From assembly GCF_010646885.2 (NCBI RefSeq), contig NZ_CP050700.1:1181001-1245000 (forward strand): 64,000 bases of DNA. Reading direction: 5' to 3'. Under the pieces are notes generated by a model. The model was not told the DNA's origin. It was given only the letters and a program-made list of their open reading frames with translations, and did not search any database. Shown here one piece after another: positions 16,995-25,013 of this stretch (its first letter is position 1; each line of letters starts with the position of its first letter). Position numbers and translations under genes: made by a program. The DNA is from Desulfopila sp. IMCC35008 (GTDB taxonomy: Bacteria; Desulfobacterota; Desulfobulbia; Desulfobulbales; Desulfocapsaceae).

Positions 16995-17124
16995 ATTTAA
17001 CAAATCGTTCAAGAGGGACACCAAAAGGTTACGGCATTTTCAATATTCAATCATTAATGGTATTTCTTTATTTCAAGTAGCGATATACTAGAAACTCTTG
17101 GTGCCCCTTAACTCCACGTTATCA
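16995..17124 (+). repeat. attC after the 68-residue protein
   Basis: R'' ATTTAAC (16995-17001), R' GTTATCA (17118-17124). 130 bp, long form, with AAATCGTTCAAGAGGG / CCCCTTAACTCCAC outer arms. Confidence 0.85.
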
Positions 17125-17296
17125 CGTCGCTTCGCGCCGTGATAACGTCCGGAGTGCCTGGAAACCAGCCGCCACCGTGGTTAACGGTGCTGCGCAACCG
17201 ATAACCACGGAGTCGACTGGACAATATTACCATGATAATCGAAGCGCAAACGCTCCATTATCATGGCAATATTGCCAGTCACTCCGGACGTTAGCC
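17119..17296 (+). repeat. ORF-less cassette A (157-bp attC)
   Basis: Starts TTATCACG and meets its R'' TGATAAC (17140-17146) after about 14 bases (start and R'' make a palindrome around tcgcttcgcg). R' is GTTAGCC (17290-17296). No gene fits. The attC has arms CGTCCGGAGTG / CACTCCGGACG and several internal stems. Cassette B at 20911-21088 is an identical copy as far as I could compare. Confidence 0.88.
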
Positions 17297-17320
17297 ACCA
17301 AAGAAAATTAACGAAATAAT

Positions 17321-18796
17321 ATGGAAATTAAGAAGTCAGAAGGTGTTACAGCTACGGAAAAATTATTAGCTGATCTATGTGAAAATACTTTCCTTAAATT
17401 ATGGTCTTACCCAAATCCGTTTAATGACAACCAAGACGAACTGTGTGACTTGTTGGCTGTTTTCGATAATCATGTATTTATTTTTTTTGATAGAGAAAAC
17501 CTAACATTACAAAATGAGAGTAAAGATCCCAATGTACTCTGGAATCGATGGAAGAAAAAAGTAATAGATGCTCAAGTCAGAACTGCAAATGGAGCAGAAA
17601 GGTATATACTTCAATCAAGAAAAATTTACTTAGACCAAGAAAATAAAATTCCGTTTCCAATAGAGTTTGATGTAAAGAATATAACCGTTCATAAAATAAT
17701 TATTGCCCATGGGGCAAAAGAAGCATGCGAAAAATTTGATGAAGATAATATCTATGGCAGTTTAGCCGTATCATACGGAGAGCATACAGAAAAGCTACCA
17801 TTCCCATTTTTCATAGATCTAGACAAGAGCAATCCTGTTCACATTTTCGACTCCCACAATCTACCAATAATTTTTTCAGAACTAGACACATTTTTTGACT
17901 TTACCGCTTATCTAGATGCCAAGATACGCGCCATCAAAAAGTACAATGCTTTAGTGTATTGTGGGGAAGAAGATCTATTATCTCATTATTTCAGGAATTT
18001 CGATAAAGATAACAATTGCCATTATATTGGAACGTTGGATGAAGGCGTTAATGGTATCTTTATTGGCGAAGGTGAATGGCAAGATTTCTTAGAACGTAAA
18101 GAGTATAAGGCCAAAAAAGAAGCTGATAAGGAATCTTACCTTTGGGATGATATTATACAGAGAACATGTGGGCACACATTAGATGGTACGATATTAGGTG
18201 AGGAGACACCTCTCGATGGGAAAAGTGCAATACATGAAATGGCAAAAGAGCCTAGGTTTCACAGGCGTTATCTCTCAAGCCACATGATAAAAGCTATTCA
18301 ATCTTTCCCTGAAACAACTGAAAAATTGGTTAGAAATCTTTCCTTTATGCCTTCTTTTTTCAAAGGTAAGGCATATCTCTTTCTTCAATTGAAAGTCCAA
18401 GGTTTTTCAGAAACATATGAAGAGTACAGAGAAAAGAGGAGAACAATACTTGAAATTGCTTGTGGTACTGCAAAGAATAAATTTGAACATTTAAATACTA
18501 TCGTAGGTATAGCTATTGATGCTCCTAAATTTTCAGAAACAAATTCAGAAGACTTTATTCTGATGAACTGCGAAAACTGGACTAAAGAAGAAAAAGAGTA
18601 TTATAAAGATCTAAATAGAGACTGGAATTTCTTCGAAACGGATAATTTATCCATGCAGTACAAAACTGCAACTGAATTTCCCCAGGAACCTTCAACACAA
18701 AAACCAAAAGTTGGAAAGATTGGAAGGAATTCTCCATGTCCTTGTGGGTCAGGTAAAAAATACAAAAAATGTTGCAGAAACATCAAATATAATTAG
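17321..18796 (+). CDS. SEC-C motif protein with nuclease-like N-terminus
   Basis: 491 residues. The N-terminal 60 residues (DELCDLLAVFDNHVFIFF followed by DRE) resemble the core of PD-(D/E)XK-type nuclease-related domains (E-x-x-D ... hydrophobic strand ... charged), though the usual Lys is not clear. The large middle part is unassigned. The C-terminus has the SEC-C zinc motif (NSPCPCGSGKKYKKCC, with CxC and CC), an accessory domain found in SecA and many defence or stress proteins. The cassette starts GTTAGCC and R'' is GGCTAAC. It could be an anti-phage gene (inference). Confidence 0.7.
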   Translation: MEIKKSEGVTATEKLLADLCENTFLKLWSYPNPFNDNQDELCDLLAVFDNHVFIFFDRENLTLQNESKDPNVLWNRWKKKVIDAQVRTANGAERYILQSRKIYLDQENKIPFPIEFDVKNITVHKIIIAHGAKEACEKFDEDNIYGSLAVSYGEHTEKLPFPFFIDLDKSNPVHIFDSHNLPIIFSELDTFFDFTAYLDAKIRAIKKYNALVYCGEEDLLSHYFRNFDKDNNCHYIGTLDEGVNGIFIGEGEWQDFLERKEYKAKKEADKESYLWDDIIQRTCGHTLDGTILGEETPLDGKSAIHEMAKEPRFHRRYLSSHMIKAIQSFPETTEKLVRNLSFMPSFFKGKAYLFLQLKVQGFSETYEEYREKRRTILEIACGTAKNKFEHLNTIVGIAIDAPKFSETNSEDFILMNCENWTKEEKEYYKDLNRDWNFFETDNLSMQYKTATEFPQEPSTQKPKVGKIGRNSPCPCGSGKKYKKCCRNIKYN

Positions 18797-18803
18797 AGAA
18801 ATT

Positions 18804-18874
18804 GGCTAACAAAACGTTTCACCGGAAATCTTTTACGCTTCGCTTCAAAGTTTCCGGTGAACTTCACGTTAAGC
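18804..18874 (+). repeat. attC of the SEC-C cassette
   Basis: R'' GGCTAAC (18804-18810), R' GTTAAGC (18868-18874), stem TTTCACCGGAAA / TTTCCGGTGAA with loop ACGCTTCGCTTCA. 71 bp. Confidence 0.9.
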
Positions 18875-18883
18875 ATATTGATC

Positions 18884-19195
18884 ATGAAAGCAATCAAAGA
18901 GCTCGAAGAGTGGTATCTGTCTCAGTGCAATGAAGATTGGGAGCATACCTACGGTGTTGAGATTGGAACGCTCGATAACCCGGGCTGGCTGTTGAAAATC
19001 GACCTCATGGATACCGATCTTGAAGATAGTGAGTATCAAGAGTTCTCGTACGGTGTTGGTGAAGAAGCCGACACCAGTGGAGATAATTGGCTGATAACCA
19101 AGCTTGAAAATGGCAAGTTCGTGGGCTACGGCGGCCCGCAAAAACTTGAGGAGCTTATACGGTTGTTCTTGGCGTGGGCACACGGGAATGCTTAA
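18884..19195 (+). CDS. Immunity 53 (Imm53) family protein
   Basis: 103 residues, start at 18884 (MKAIKELEEWYLSQCNEDW); an earlier in-frame ATG at 18857 lies inside the attC and is not used. The pattern W-SQC-DWEH-YGVEI-TLDNPGW and the tail NGKFVGYGGPQKLEEL fit the Imm53 family of polymorphic toxin immunity proteins, which bind and neutralise a cognate toxin domain. No toxin gene is near, so it is an orphan immunity gene in a cassette. The stop lies within the attC R''. Confidence 0.8.
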   Translation: MKAIKELEEWYLSQCNEDWEHTYGVEIGTLDNPGWLLKIDLMDTDLEDSEYQEFSYGVGEEADTSGDNWLITKLENGKFVGYGGPQKLEELIRLFLAWAHGNA

Positions 19196-19196
19196 C
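19190..19196 (+). repeat. attC R'' of the Imm53 cassette (left part, split by IS110)
   Basis: GCTTAAC, complement of the cassette start GTTAAGC at 18868. The remainder of this attC lies on the other side of the IS110 element, at 20858-20916. Confidence 0.8.
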
Positions 19197-19718
19197 CTCT
19201 ATATGGCCTTCCGATGTCAAGAGATAATATTCACCATTGAAGCGAAAAAAGGTCACAATTAACCGATTAACCAACGAAGTATCAGATCTTTTGACAACGA
19301 ACTCGTTTGCTCCAACTTTTGTCTTCAATCGTGGGTTTCAGCGCCGTAAGCGTCTGCACCAAACATCTATAGGGATTACCTGATTTGCCACACTGCTCTT
19401 TGACAACCAGGGTGCTGTCTTCAGACAGCCTCAGAATATATTTCGAACCCTTATTCCGGCGCAGTCAAAGCTATCGGCTTGTTTCTAAAAGAAACATCCA
19501 GTTAGGGTGTCACTCGGATAAGGGGCAGAGCACGATCGTACGATTGTCAGCGATCTGTATGCTGAAAAGGAAAAGGGGAGGAGTGCCAATCAAAACCCAT
19601 GAACTCCATGGTCTTAATCCACTCTTTGGGGGTGATCAACGTCACATACAAGGAATAAAGAGAGCCGGACTGACCGTAAATGGTTTCAGTTAGACAACAA
19701 GCTCCTCCTCCCCAATTC
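19197..19718 (-). other. Long 3' non-coding region of the IS110 element (candidate guide RNA)
   Basis: About 520 bases with no credible gene. Only the part from about 19520 is shared with the second copy (31143-31342). IS110-family elements encode a bridge/seek RNA that guides insertion; in the IS1111 group it lies on the 3' side of the transposase, which is this region. Its fold was not derived here. Confidence 0.45.
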
Positions 19719-20765
19719 TCATGCTACCGCAAAAAATTTATCGATATCAAAAGCCTCCTTGTTCTTGAGCAGATAGTAAATTGCCCTTCCCAATTTGTGT
19801 GTATAAATCCCCAGAGCTTTTCCTTTGTTGTACTTTCTGGTGAGTTTTGAGACATAATATTTTGCCTGCTGTGAATCCCTGAGCATGAGGATTGCTGCCT
19901 CTTTAATGGCCCACTTGAGATGGTGATTACCGATTTTCTTGTTTGAATTTCCTGCCCATTTGCCGTCTGATACTTTGGTCGGTCTTATGAGTCTGGCATA
20001 GGAGGAAAAGTCCTGGACTCTTGGGAAGCGCTTTATGTCGTGGACTTCGTAAAGGATCACCAGGGCAAGTATCTGGCCGACCCCAGGAATTGAACGGAGC
20101 AGATAAAGGGAATGATAATCGTGCTGTCTTGCTGTTTTTTCAAGATGCCACTCAAGTTTACGCATCACCCCGTTGAGTGCCTGGATCATCTCAAGATTGA
20201 CCTCAACGCTTTTGCGCACAGCAGGGTCGTCGAACCGCTCAGCGACACCGTCATGATTGAACTTACGGGTCAACTTTTTCTTCATCTGGGGAAGATTATA
20301 CTGAGTGTTGGTGTTTTGAATATGAGCAACCAACTCCCCACAACGGCGTGAAATATACATTCTGCGCCTTAAGAGGTCACGGGTTGATCTCCACTCCTGC
20401 GGATAGGGGTAGGCTGTAGGGAAATTGCCGCCTTTTAAAAGTAAAGCAATCTTGTAGGAGTCGATTTTGTCGTTCTTGGTCTTGCTTCCGTGAATAGCCT
20501 TCATATACAAGGCGTGGCCAAGAGTGAAGGGGATGTTGTGTTGGGCACAGAAATCAGCGAGCCAATACCAGCAGAATACACACTCTACTCCAATGATAAT
20601 GTCATCTAAAAAGGTCGTGATGAGTGAGAGCAGTTCATCGGGGTCTGTTTTAATGTTCTTGTGAACTTTAACTTCCCCTTTGCTATTGATAACGCAGACA
20701 TACATTTTTCTAGCATGTAGATCGATTCCACAGTAATACTGATGTTGTTTGCTATAAAATTTCAT
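19719..20765 (-). CDS. IS110-family (IS1111 group) transposase, copy 1
   Basis: 348 residues, start at 20765 (MKFYSKQHQYYCGIDLHARK) behind AAAGGAGG. The N-terminal RuvC-like DEDD domain has YCGIDLHARKMYVCV, then IIGVECVFCWYWLADF and KNDKIDSYKIALLL. The C-terminal Tnp20 domain has LLRSIPGVGQILALVILYEV and FSSYARLIRP. All the key acidic residues appear to be present, so the gene looks functional. It probably acts with an RNA guide from the same element. Confidence 0.93.
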   Translation of the reverse strand: MKFYSKQHQYYCGIDLHARKMYVCVINSKGEVKVHKNIKTDPDELLSLITTFLDDIIIGVECVFCWYWLADFCAQHNIPFTLGHALYMKAIHGSKTKNDKIDSYKIALLLKGGNFPTAYPYPQEWRSTRDLLRRRMYISRRCGELVAHIQNTNTQYNLPQMKKKLTRKFNHDGVAERFDDPAVRKSVEVNLEMIQALNGVMRKLEWHLEKTARQHDYHSLYLLRSIPGVGQILALVILYEVHDIKRFPRVQDFSSYARLIRPTKVSDGKWAGNSNKKIGNHHLKWAIKEAAILMLRDSQQAKYYVSKLTRKYNKGKALGIYTHKLGRAIYYLLKNKEAFDIDKFFAVA

Positions 20766-20857
20766 GCTATGGCCTCCTTTGGGTGGTGGGGATGTGGTTG
20801 GTGGTACTTCCACAATCTTATCTCACCTGAAGGAAGGCCATAACTATTATCAAACCA

Positions 20858-20916
20858 GTCCACCGGATTGCTATTCCGCTGCCGCTCCATAGCAACCGGT
20901 GACCAGCACGTTATCA
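20858..20916 (+). repeat. attC of the Imm53 cassette (right part, split by IS110)
   Basis: ACCAGTCCACCGG / CCGGTGACCAG arms around ATTGCTATTCC...AGCAA, ending with R' GTTATCA (20910-20916). Only the R'' core is missing; it lies at 19190-19196 on the far side of the IS. Confidence 0.82.
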
Positions 20917-21088
20917 CGTCGCTTCGCGCCGTGATAACGTCCGGAGTGCCTGGAAACCAGCCGCCACCGTGGTTAACGGTGCTGCGCAACCGATAACCAC
21001 GGAGTCGACTGGACAATATTACCATGATAATCGAAGCGCAAACGCTCCATTATCATGGCAATATTGCCAGTCACTCCGGACGTTAGCC
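20911..21088 (+). repeat. ORF-less cassette B (157-bp attC)
   Basis: Same as cassette A: start TTATCACG, R'' TGATAAC (20932-20938), R' GTTAGCC (21082-21088). No gene. Sequence appears identical to 17119-17296, so the cassette was duplicated recently. Confidence 0.88.
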
Positions 21089-21102
21089 AAAGGAAGATGA
21101 CG

Positions 21103-21621
21103 ATGTCGATTCCAAGCAAACAGGAATGTTTTTACGTCCTTGAGATGATTGAGTCGCATCTGATCGACTTTAGCTATACCCACCCATGGGCCGAGCAGAT
21201 CATCATGGGACTTGACGCCGCTCCACCCTGGCTCGGTGACCTCGCAATCAAGAAGTACTGCGGCGACCAGTCCAAGTCGATTCGAGAATACATTTTTTCG
21301 GAACCATTTGTGGCGGGTCCTGGCGACATGGAGAAGTTCCATGTTGCATGTCTATGGCTTCGGTATGAGCGGCGGGAGTTATCATGGGCCACGTTCCTCA
21401 GGCTAGCCGGGGAGCACCTGGATGCAGCCAACGCAGATTGGGACTGCGAGACTTCGTATCACTATCTAAACGTATATGAAGATTCCTATTTCTGCAGAGA
21501 GTCTGAGGAGCAGACGAAGAGGGACTATCTTGCAGACCACAACCTGCGTCCTTGGATAGAAATGGCGAAAAAGAAATTCGAACCTTTCAGGAAGATGAGA
21601 AGGGCTAACAAAGCAAATTAA
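21103..21621 (+). CDS. Cassette protein of unknown function
   Basis: 172 residues, start at 21103 (MSIPSKQECFYVLEMIESHL) because AAAGGAAG lies 6 bases ahead; ATG codons at 21055 and 21097 are less well placed. Acidic, Trp- and Tyr-rich soluble protein with no signal or membrane helix. No family recognised. Start GTTAGCC, R'' GGCTAAC inside the gene's last codons. Confidence 0.68.
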   Translation: MSIPSKQECFYVLEMIESHLIDFSYTHPWAEQIIMGLDAAPPWLGDLAIKKYCGDQSKSIREYIFSEPFVAGPGDMEKFHVACLWLRYERRELSWATFLRLAGEHLDAANADWDCETSYHYLNVYEDSYFCRESEEQTKRDYLADHNLRPWIEMAKKKFEPFRKMRRANKAN

Positions 21622-21676
21622 CTCGGACGCAAATTACGCTGCGCTCCATTTGCGCCGGTTATTTGCGACGTTATTT
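21603..21676 (+). repeat. attC after the 172-residue protein
   Basis: R'' GGCTAAC (21603-21609), R' GTTATTT (21670-21676), stem AACTCGGACGCAAAT / ATTTGCGCCGG with CGCTGCGC in the loop. 74 bp. Confidence 0.88.
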
Positions 21677-21715
21677 TTCAAAGCACCAAAAAGAATATAC
21701 AGGTGAGAATCTGAA

Positions 21716-22135
21716 ATGAGTTGTGTTCTTAGAGTATGGGGAAATGAATTTGATGTTGATAGCATCACTTTAGAACCAGAACTTGAAGCAATCAAAGTTT
21801 GGCGAAAAGGTCAGCCCAAATTCAACTCCAACCCTAATAGTCGTCTTAATGAAACATCTGGTCTTAGTATTGAATTGAGTAGTTCAGATTTTTCGGAAAT
21901 TGAGAAGCAAATTAATGAAGCAATATCGTTTTGCAAATCTCATCAAAAAGTTCTCACTAAGTTAGTTTCTCATCAAGGTGTAGATGGAGCAGTTGCTGAT
22001 TTTGGGGCTGAAATATATCCACCAGGATGGTGTTCTTTCTATTTTGAGCCAGAACTATTGAAAATTCTTGGTAACATTGGAATTTCTTTGGGGTTGTCAG
22101 TTTACCCAACTGACAATGAAGATGAAACAGAATAA
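21716..22135 (+). CDS. Cassette protein of unknown function (possibly DUF4279-like)
   Basis: 139 residues behind AGGTGAGAATC. Soluble, acidic, alpha/beta: MSCVLRVWGNEFDVD, a Trp-Lys-Gly turn (VWRKGQPKF), a helix with FSEIEKQINEAISF and a C-terminal strand YPPGWCSFYFEPELLK. The layout recalls DUF4279-type proteins seen near immunity genes, but the match is loose. Start GTTATTT, R'' AAATAAC. Confidence 0.65.
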   Translation: MSCVLRVWGNEFDVDSITLEPELEAIKVWRKGQPKFNSNPNSRLNETSGLSIELSSSDFSEIEKQINEAISFCKSHQKVLTKLVSHQGVDGAVADFGAEIYPPGWCSFYFEPELLKILGNIGISLGLSVYPTDNEDETE

Positions 22136-22138
22136 TTA

Positions 22139-22266
22139 AAATAACCAGTCACTCCAGTGGATTTGCTGAGGTTGGCGGTATTTTGAAATTACAGGGCATC
22201 AAGTAAGTTCTTCTTGACGCCAGCATCTTGCTATTAATCCGCAAACCACTGAGTTCAACGTTGAGT
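22139..22266 (+). repeat. attC after the 139-residue protein (R' supplied by IS1182)
   Basis: R'' AAATAAC (22139-22145), R' GTTGAGT (22260-22266). The last four bases of the R' belong to the left end of the IS1182 element, so the site is still a full RYYYAAC...GTTRRRY attC. 128 bp. Confidence 0.85.
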
Positions 22267-24096
22267 CTGTAGAAAAAGGTATTCACTATAGTCAAATCAG
22301 ATACTTACTGGTATAATGAGCACCATCAACAGGTAATCAACCGCTCAACCCTGCAGAAAGTCGAAAGCCATGGCAAAATACAAGCCGTATTCCTACGCTC
22401 AGGGGATGTTCATACCAGTATTCTTCAAAGAACAGATACAGAAGGGTACATTTGAGTATACCCTGAACTATCTGGTCGACAACGAACTCGATCTTTCCAT
22501 TTTTGATGCCAGATTCAACAACGACGAGACTGGTGCCCCAGCCTACGATCCAAGGATTTTACTGAAGATCATACTACTTGCCTATTCCCGTGGAATCACG
22601 TCAAGTCGATCTATCGCTGACTGTTGTGAGAAGAATGTTCTCTTTATGGCTCTTTCTGCCAATAGTAGACCTCACTTCACGACCATAGCCAGCTTTATCT
22701 CAAGCATGGACAAGGAGGTCGTCACCCTTTTCCTGCAAGTGCTCTTAGTCTGTGACCAACAGAATCTTATCGGTCGGGAAATGTTTGCCATTGATGGTTG
22801 CAAGCTTCCGAGCAATGCCTCCAAAGAATGGAGCGGTACCTAGGATATTTGACTAAAAAGGCAGAGAAGATAGAAAGGGCCCTGCAAAGAATGGTTTTTC
22901 GCCATCAGTGCATGGATCTTGAGAAAATGGAGCCAGAAGTACTTGAGCGTGAAGAGAAGTATAAGGAGAAGCTGCGAAAGAGTGCAGCAAAGATCAGGGA
23001 TTGGTTGAAAGACCATGACGATCACCGTGGCAGCGGCGGGAAAGCAGTCAAATCAAACATTACCGATAATGAATCTGCCAAAATGGCTACATCGAAGGGA
23101 GTAATACAAGGGTATGTCGGTGTTGCCTCTGTTGACAAGAAGAATCAGGTCATTGTTGGAGCAGAAGCCTATGGCCAGGGCAGCGAGTCCAACCTTTTGA
23201 TACCTGTAGTGGAGTCGATACAAGCCAACTTCGAAAAGATAGGTGATCCAGAGGTCCTTGAAAAGACCAAAGTGGTAGCTGATAGCGGGTACCATTCAGA
23301 GAAAAATCTTGAGTATCTCTATAATGAAAATATCGATGCGTATGTGGCAGATAACCGTTTCCGAAAGCGCGATCCTCGCTTTGTAACTGCAGAGCGGTAT
23401 AAAGATCTTCCTTCCTATCACTTTGCGACCAGGTCAGGTGGCAAGCGTCTATTCAGACCGGAGCATTTTACTTTTGCCGATGATCTGAGCCACGCAATAT
23501 GCCCTGCTGGCAAAAAACTTTATCGAAGCGGCAGCAAGGTCAGGGTGAAGGACTATCTTGCATACAAATTCAAGGGTGCTAAGCGAGACTGCCTCCCCTG
23601 TCATCTTCGCCGTGAATGTTTGCGAAAGCCCGAGAAAACTGAGATCCGCCAGGTTGCCTACTTTTCCGGAAAAAAGCGTACGGGTAAAGAACGCTTCACA
23701 GAGAAAATGAAACGGAAGATTGACACGACCATAGGCCGAGCGATCTATGGTATGCGGTTGGCTGTTGGTGAACCACCATTTGCCCATATTCGGTCGACTA
23801 TGGGCCTTGATCGGTTCAGTCTGCGTGGAAAGAAGAAAGTCAGCACACAGTGGAACCTGTTCTGCGTTGTTCATAACTTGAAAAAGGTCCATACATATGG
23901 AGCAGTGGCAAGTTGATAAGATAAAAGAGGAGCGAGGTGTCTCCAAGTATACTCATACAATGCACTAGAGAGCAAAATGACGTAAGAATGAAATAAACAA
24001 GATATACAACGGTAGATTAGAGAGCGATTCTTAAAACCCGATAAAAAATGGGCTAAGACTCTTGTGTCCTTCTATACTGCCTTTTTCTACAGACTC
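22263..24096 (+). mobile_element. IS1182-family element at an attC crossover, copy 1
   Basis: 1834 bp. The ends are inverted repeats GAGTCTGTAGAAAAAGG, read inward from each side. It is flanked by CGTT on the left and (C)GTT on the right, so a GTT/CGTT target was duplicated. The target is the R' core of an attC: the left flank gives GTTGAGT and the right flank GTTAGGT. The second copy (28165-29998) has the same length and the same kind of target. Confidence 0.85.
22370..23916 (+). pseudogene. IS1182-family transposase with a -1 frameshift, copy 1
   Basis: Two frames make one family-length protein of about 515 residues: MAKYKPYSYAQGMF to KLPSNASKEWSGT (stop TAG at 22841-22843), then from about 22841 in the -1 frame YLGYLTKKAEKIERA to the end. 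The first part holds FAIDGCKLPSNASKEWSGT, with the first acidic DDE residue; the second has VVADSGYHSEKNLEYL and the C-terminal Glu region MRLAVGEPPFAHIR. No canonical slippery heptamer was found at the junction. Copy 2 has the same shift. It is either a broken gene that still moved, or translated by frameshifting. Confidence 0.8.
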
Positions 24097-24120
24097 GTTA
24101 GGTAACAAAAATAAAAATCT

Positions 24121-24699
24121 ATGCAAGTTGAAGCTTGGAATTCTGTGGCACAACAGATTAATTTTAATCTTGAAGTGGATCAGTTGAGTTTTAGGCAACA
24201 TGTTGCTTTTGATAGTCCTATCCTTGATTATGGTTGTGGCTACGGAAGAGTTTGTAAAGTTCTTTTGGAACAAGGCTATAACAATATTATTGGTATAGAC
24301 ACATCTCCTGAAATGATAAAGCGAGGAAATAAGATAAATCCAGAGTTATCATTAATTGAAAGTAATGACACAAAAACAAAATTTTTAAATAACCAGTTTG
24401 GGACCATCATTTTATGTGCTGTACTAACTTGCGTTCCAGAGCTTGAAAAAAAAGAAAAAATTATTGCAGAAATCAAACGTATATTAAAACCAGGTGGTAT
24501 TCTACATTTGGTCGAATTTTGTTGTGACTCAGACAAAACATTTAAATCCAATTTTGGTATTACTATGCATCATCAAAAGCCAAATGAGTTGATAAATATA
24601 CTAAAGTCTTTTCAGAAAATGAAATGTGAAATATTTGAAACAGAAACCATGAATGGACAAAAAGCAAAAGCTATGAGTTATTTTGGAAGGTTAAAATAA
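24121..24699 (+). CDS. Class I SAM-dependent methyltransferase
   Basis: 192 residues. Motif I ILDYGCGYGRVCKVLL, motif II GIDTSPEMIKRG and a post-motif IILCAVLTCVPEL then KRILKPGGILHLVEF place it in the type-11 methyltransferase family. Substrate unknown. It lies in its own cassette, which starts GTTAGGT immediately after IS1182 copy 1 and ends with R'' ACCTAAC. RBS is weak. Confidence 0.85.
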   Translation: MQVEAWNSVAQQINFNLEVDQLSFRQHVAFDSPILDYGCGYGRVCKVLLEQGYNNIIGIDTSPEMIKRGNKINPELSLIESNDTKTKFLNNQFGTIILCAVLTCVPELEKKEKIIAEIKRILKPGGILHLVEFCCDSDKTFKSNFGITMHHQKPNELINILKSFQKMKCEIFETETMNGQKAKAMSYFGRLK

Positions 24700-24713
24700 T
24701 CTGTAATATTAAA

Positions 24714-24776
24714 ACCTAACGAATAAGGTTAGATCTTGAGAGCGCAGCGAACCAAGATCTGAACCGTTGGTTGGAC
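24714..24776 (+). repeat. attC of the methyltransferase cassette
   Basis: R'' ACCTAAC (24714-24720), R' GTTGGAC (24770-24776), stem GGTTAGATCTTG / CAAGATCTGAACC. 63 bp, near-twin of the attC at 14288-14350. Confidence 0.9.
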
Positions 24777-25013
24777 AAGCCCGAGTCCTATAGCAAATAG
24801 CTTTTTGATACAGAGGGGGACGAACAGGCAATCAGGAAAGAGAAAAAATCGGTCGCAGGCAAGATATGCTATTGTACCTGATTTCTCGGGTTAATAACTG
24901 CTATTGCTTCTCAAATTGCCTGTTTTTTGAGCGTAGTAATGCTTTGCCGAGCGAATCGGTTTTTGAAAAGGCGTATGTCGTTACAGGTTACATAACCGAT
25001 TCTCCTGTCATGC

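Larger units (their letters stand above)
19197..20857 (-). mobile_element. IS110-family (IS1111 group) element inserted in an attC
   Basis: Subterminal inverted repeats TATGGCCTTCC (19202-19212) and GGAAGGCCATA (20832-20842) mark the ends, which is typical of the IS1111 group. The transposase is on the minus strand. About 520 non-coding bases follow its stop (19197-19718) and only about 90 precede its start, also like IS1111. The left flank is the attC core GCTTAAC, and the right flank (from about 20858) is the rest of that attC. Insertion of IS1111-group elements in attC sites is a known behaviour. Confidence 0.85.

Noticed and set aside
22841..22843. Stop codon within the IS1182 transposase as a recoded residue
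   Set aside because: The codon is TAG and the downstream part is in another frame, so this is a frameshift and not selenocysteine.
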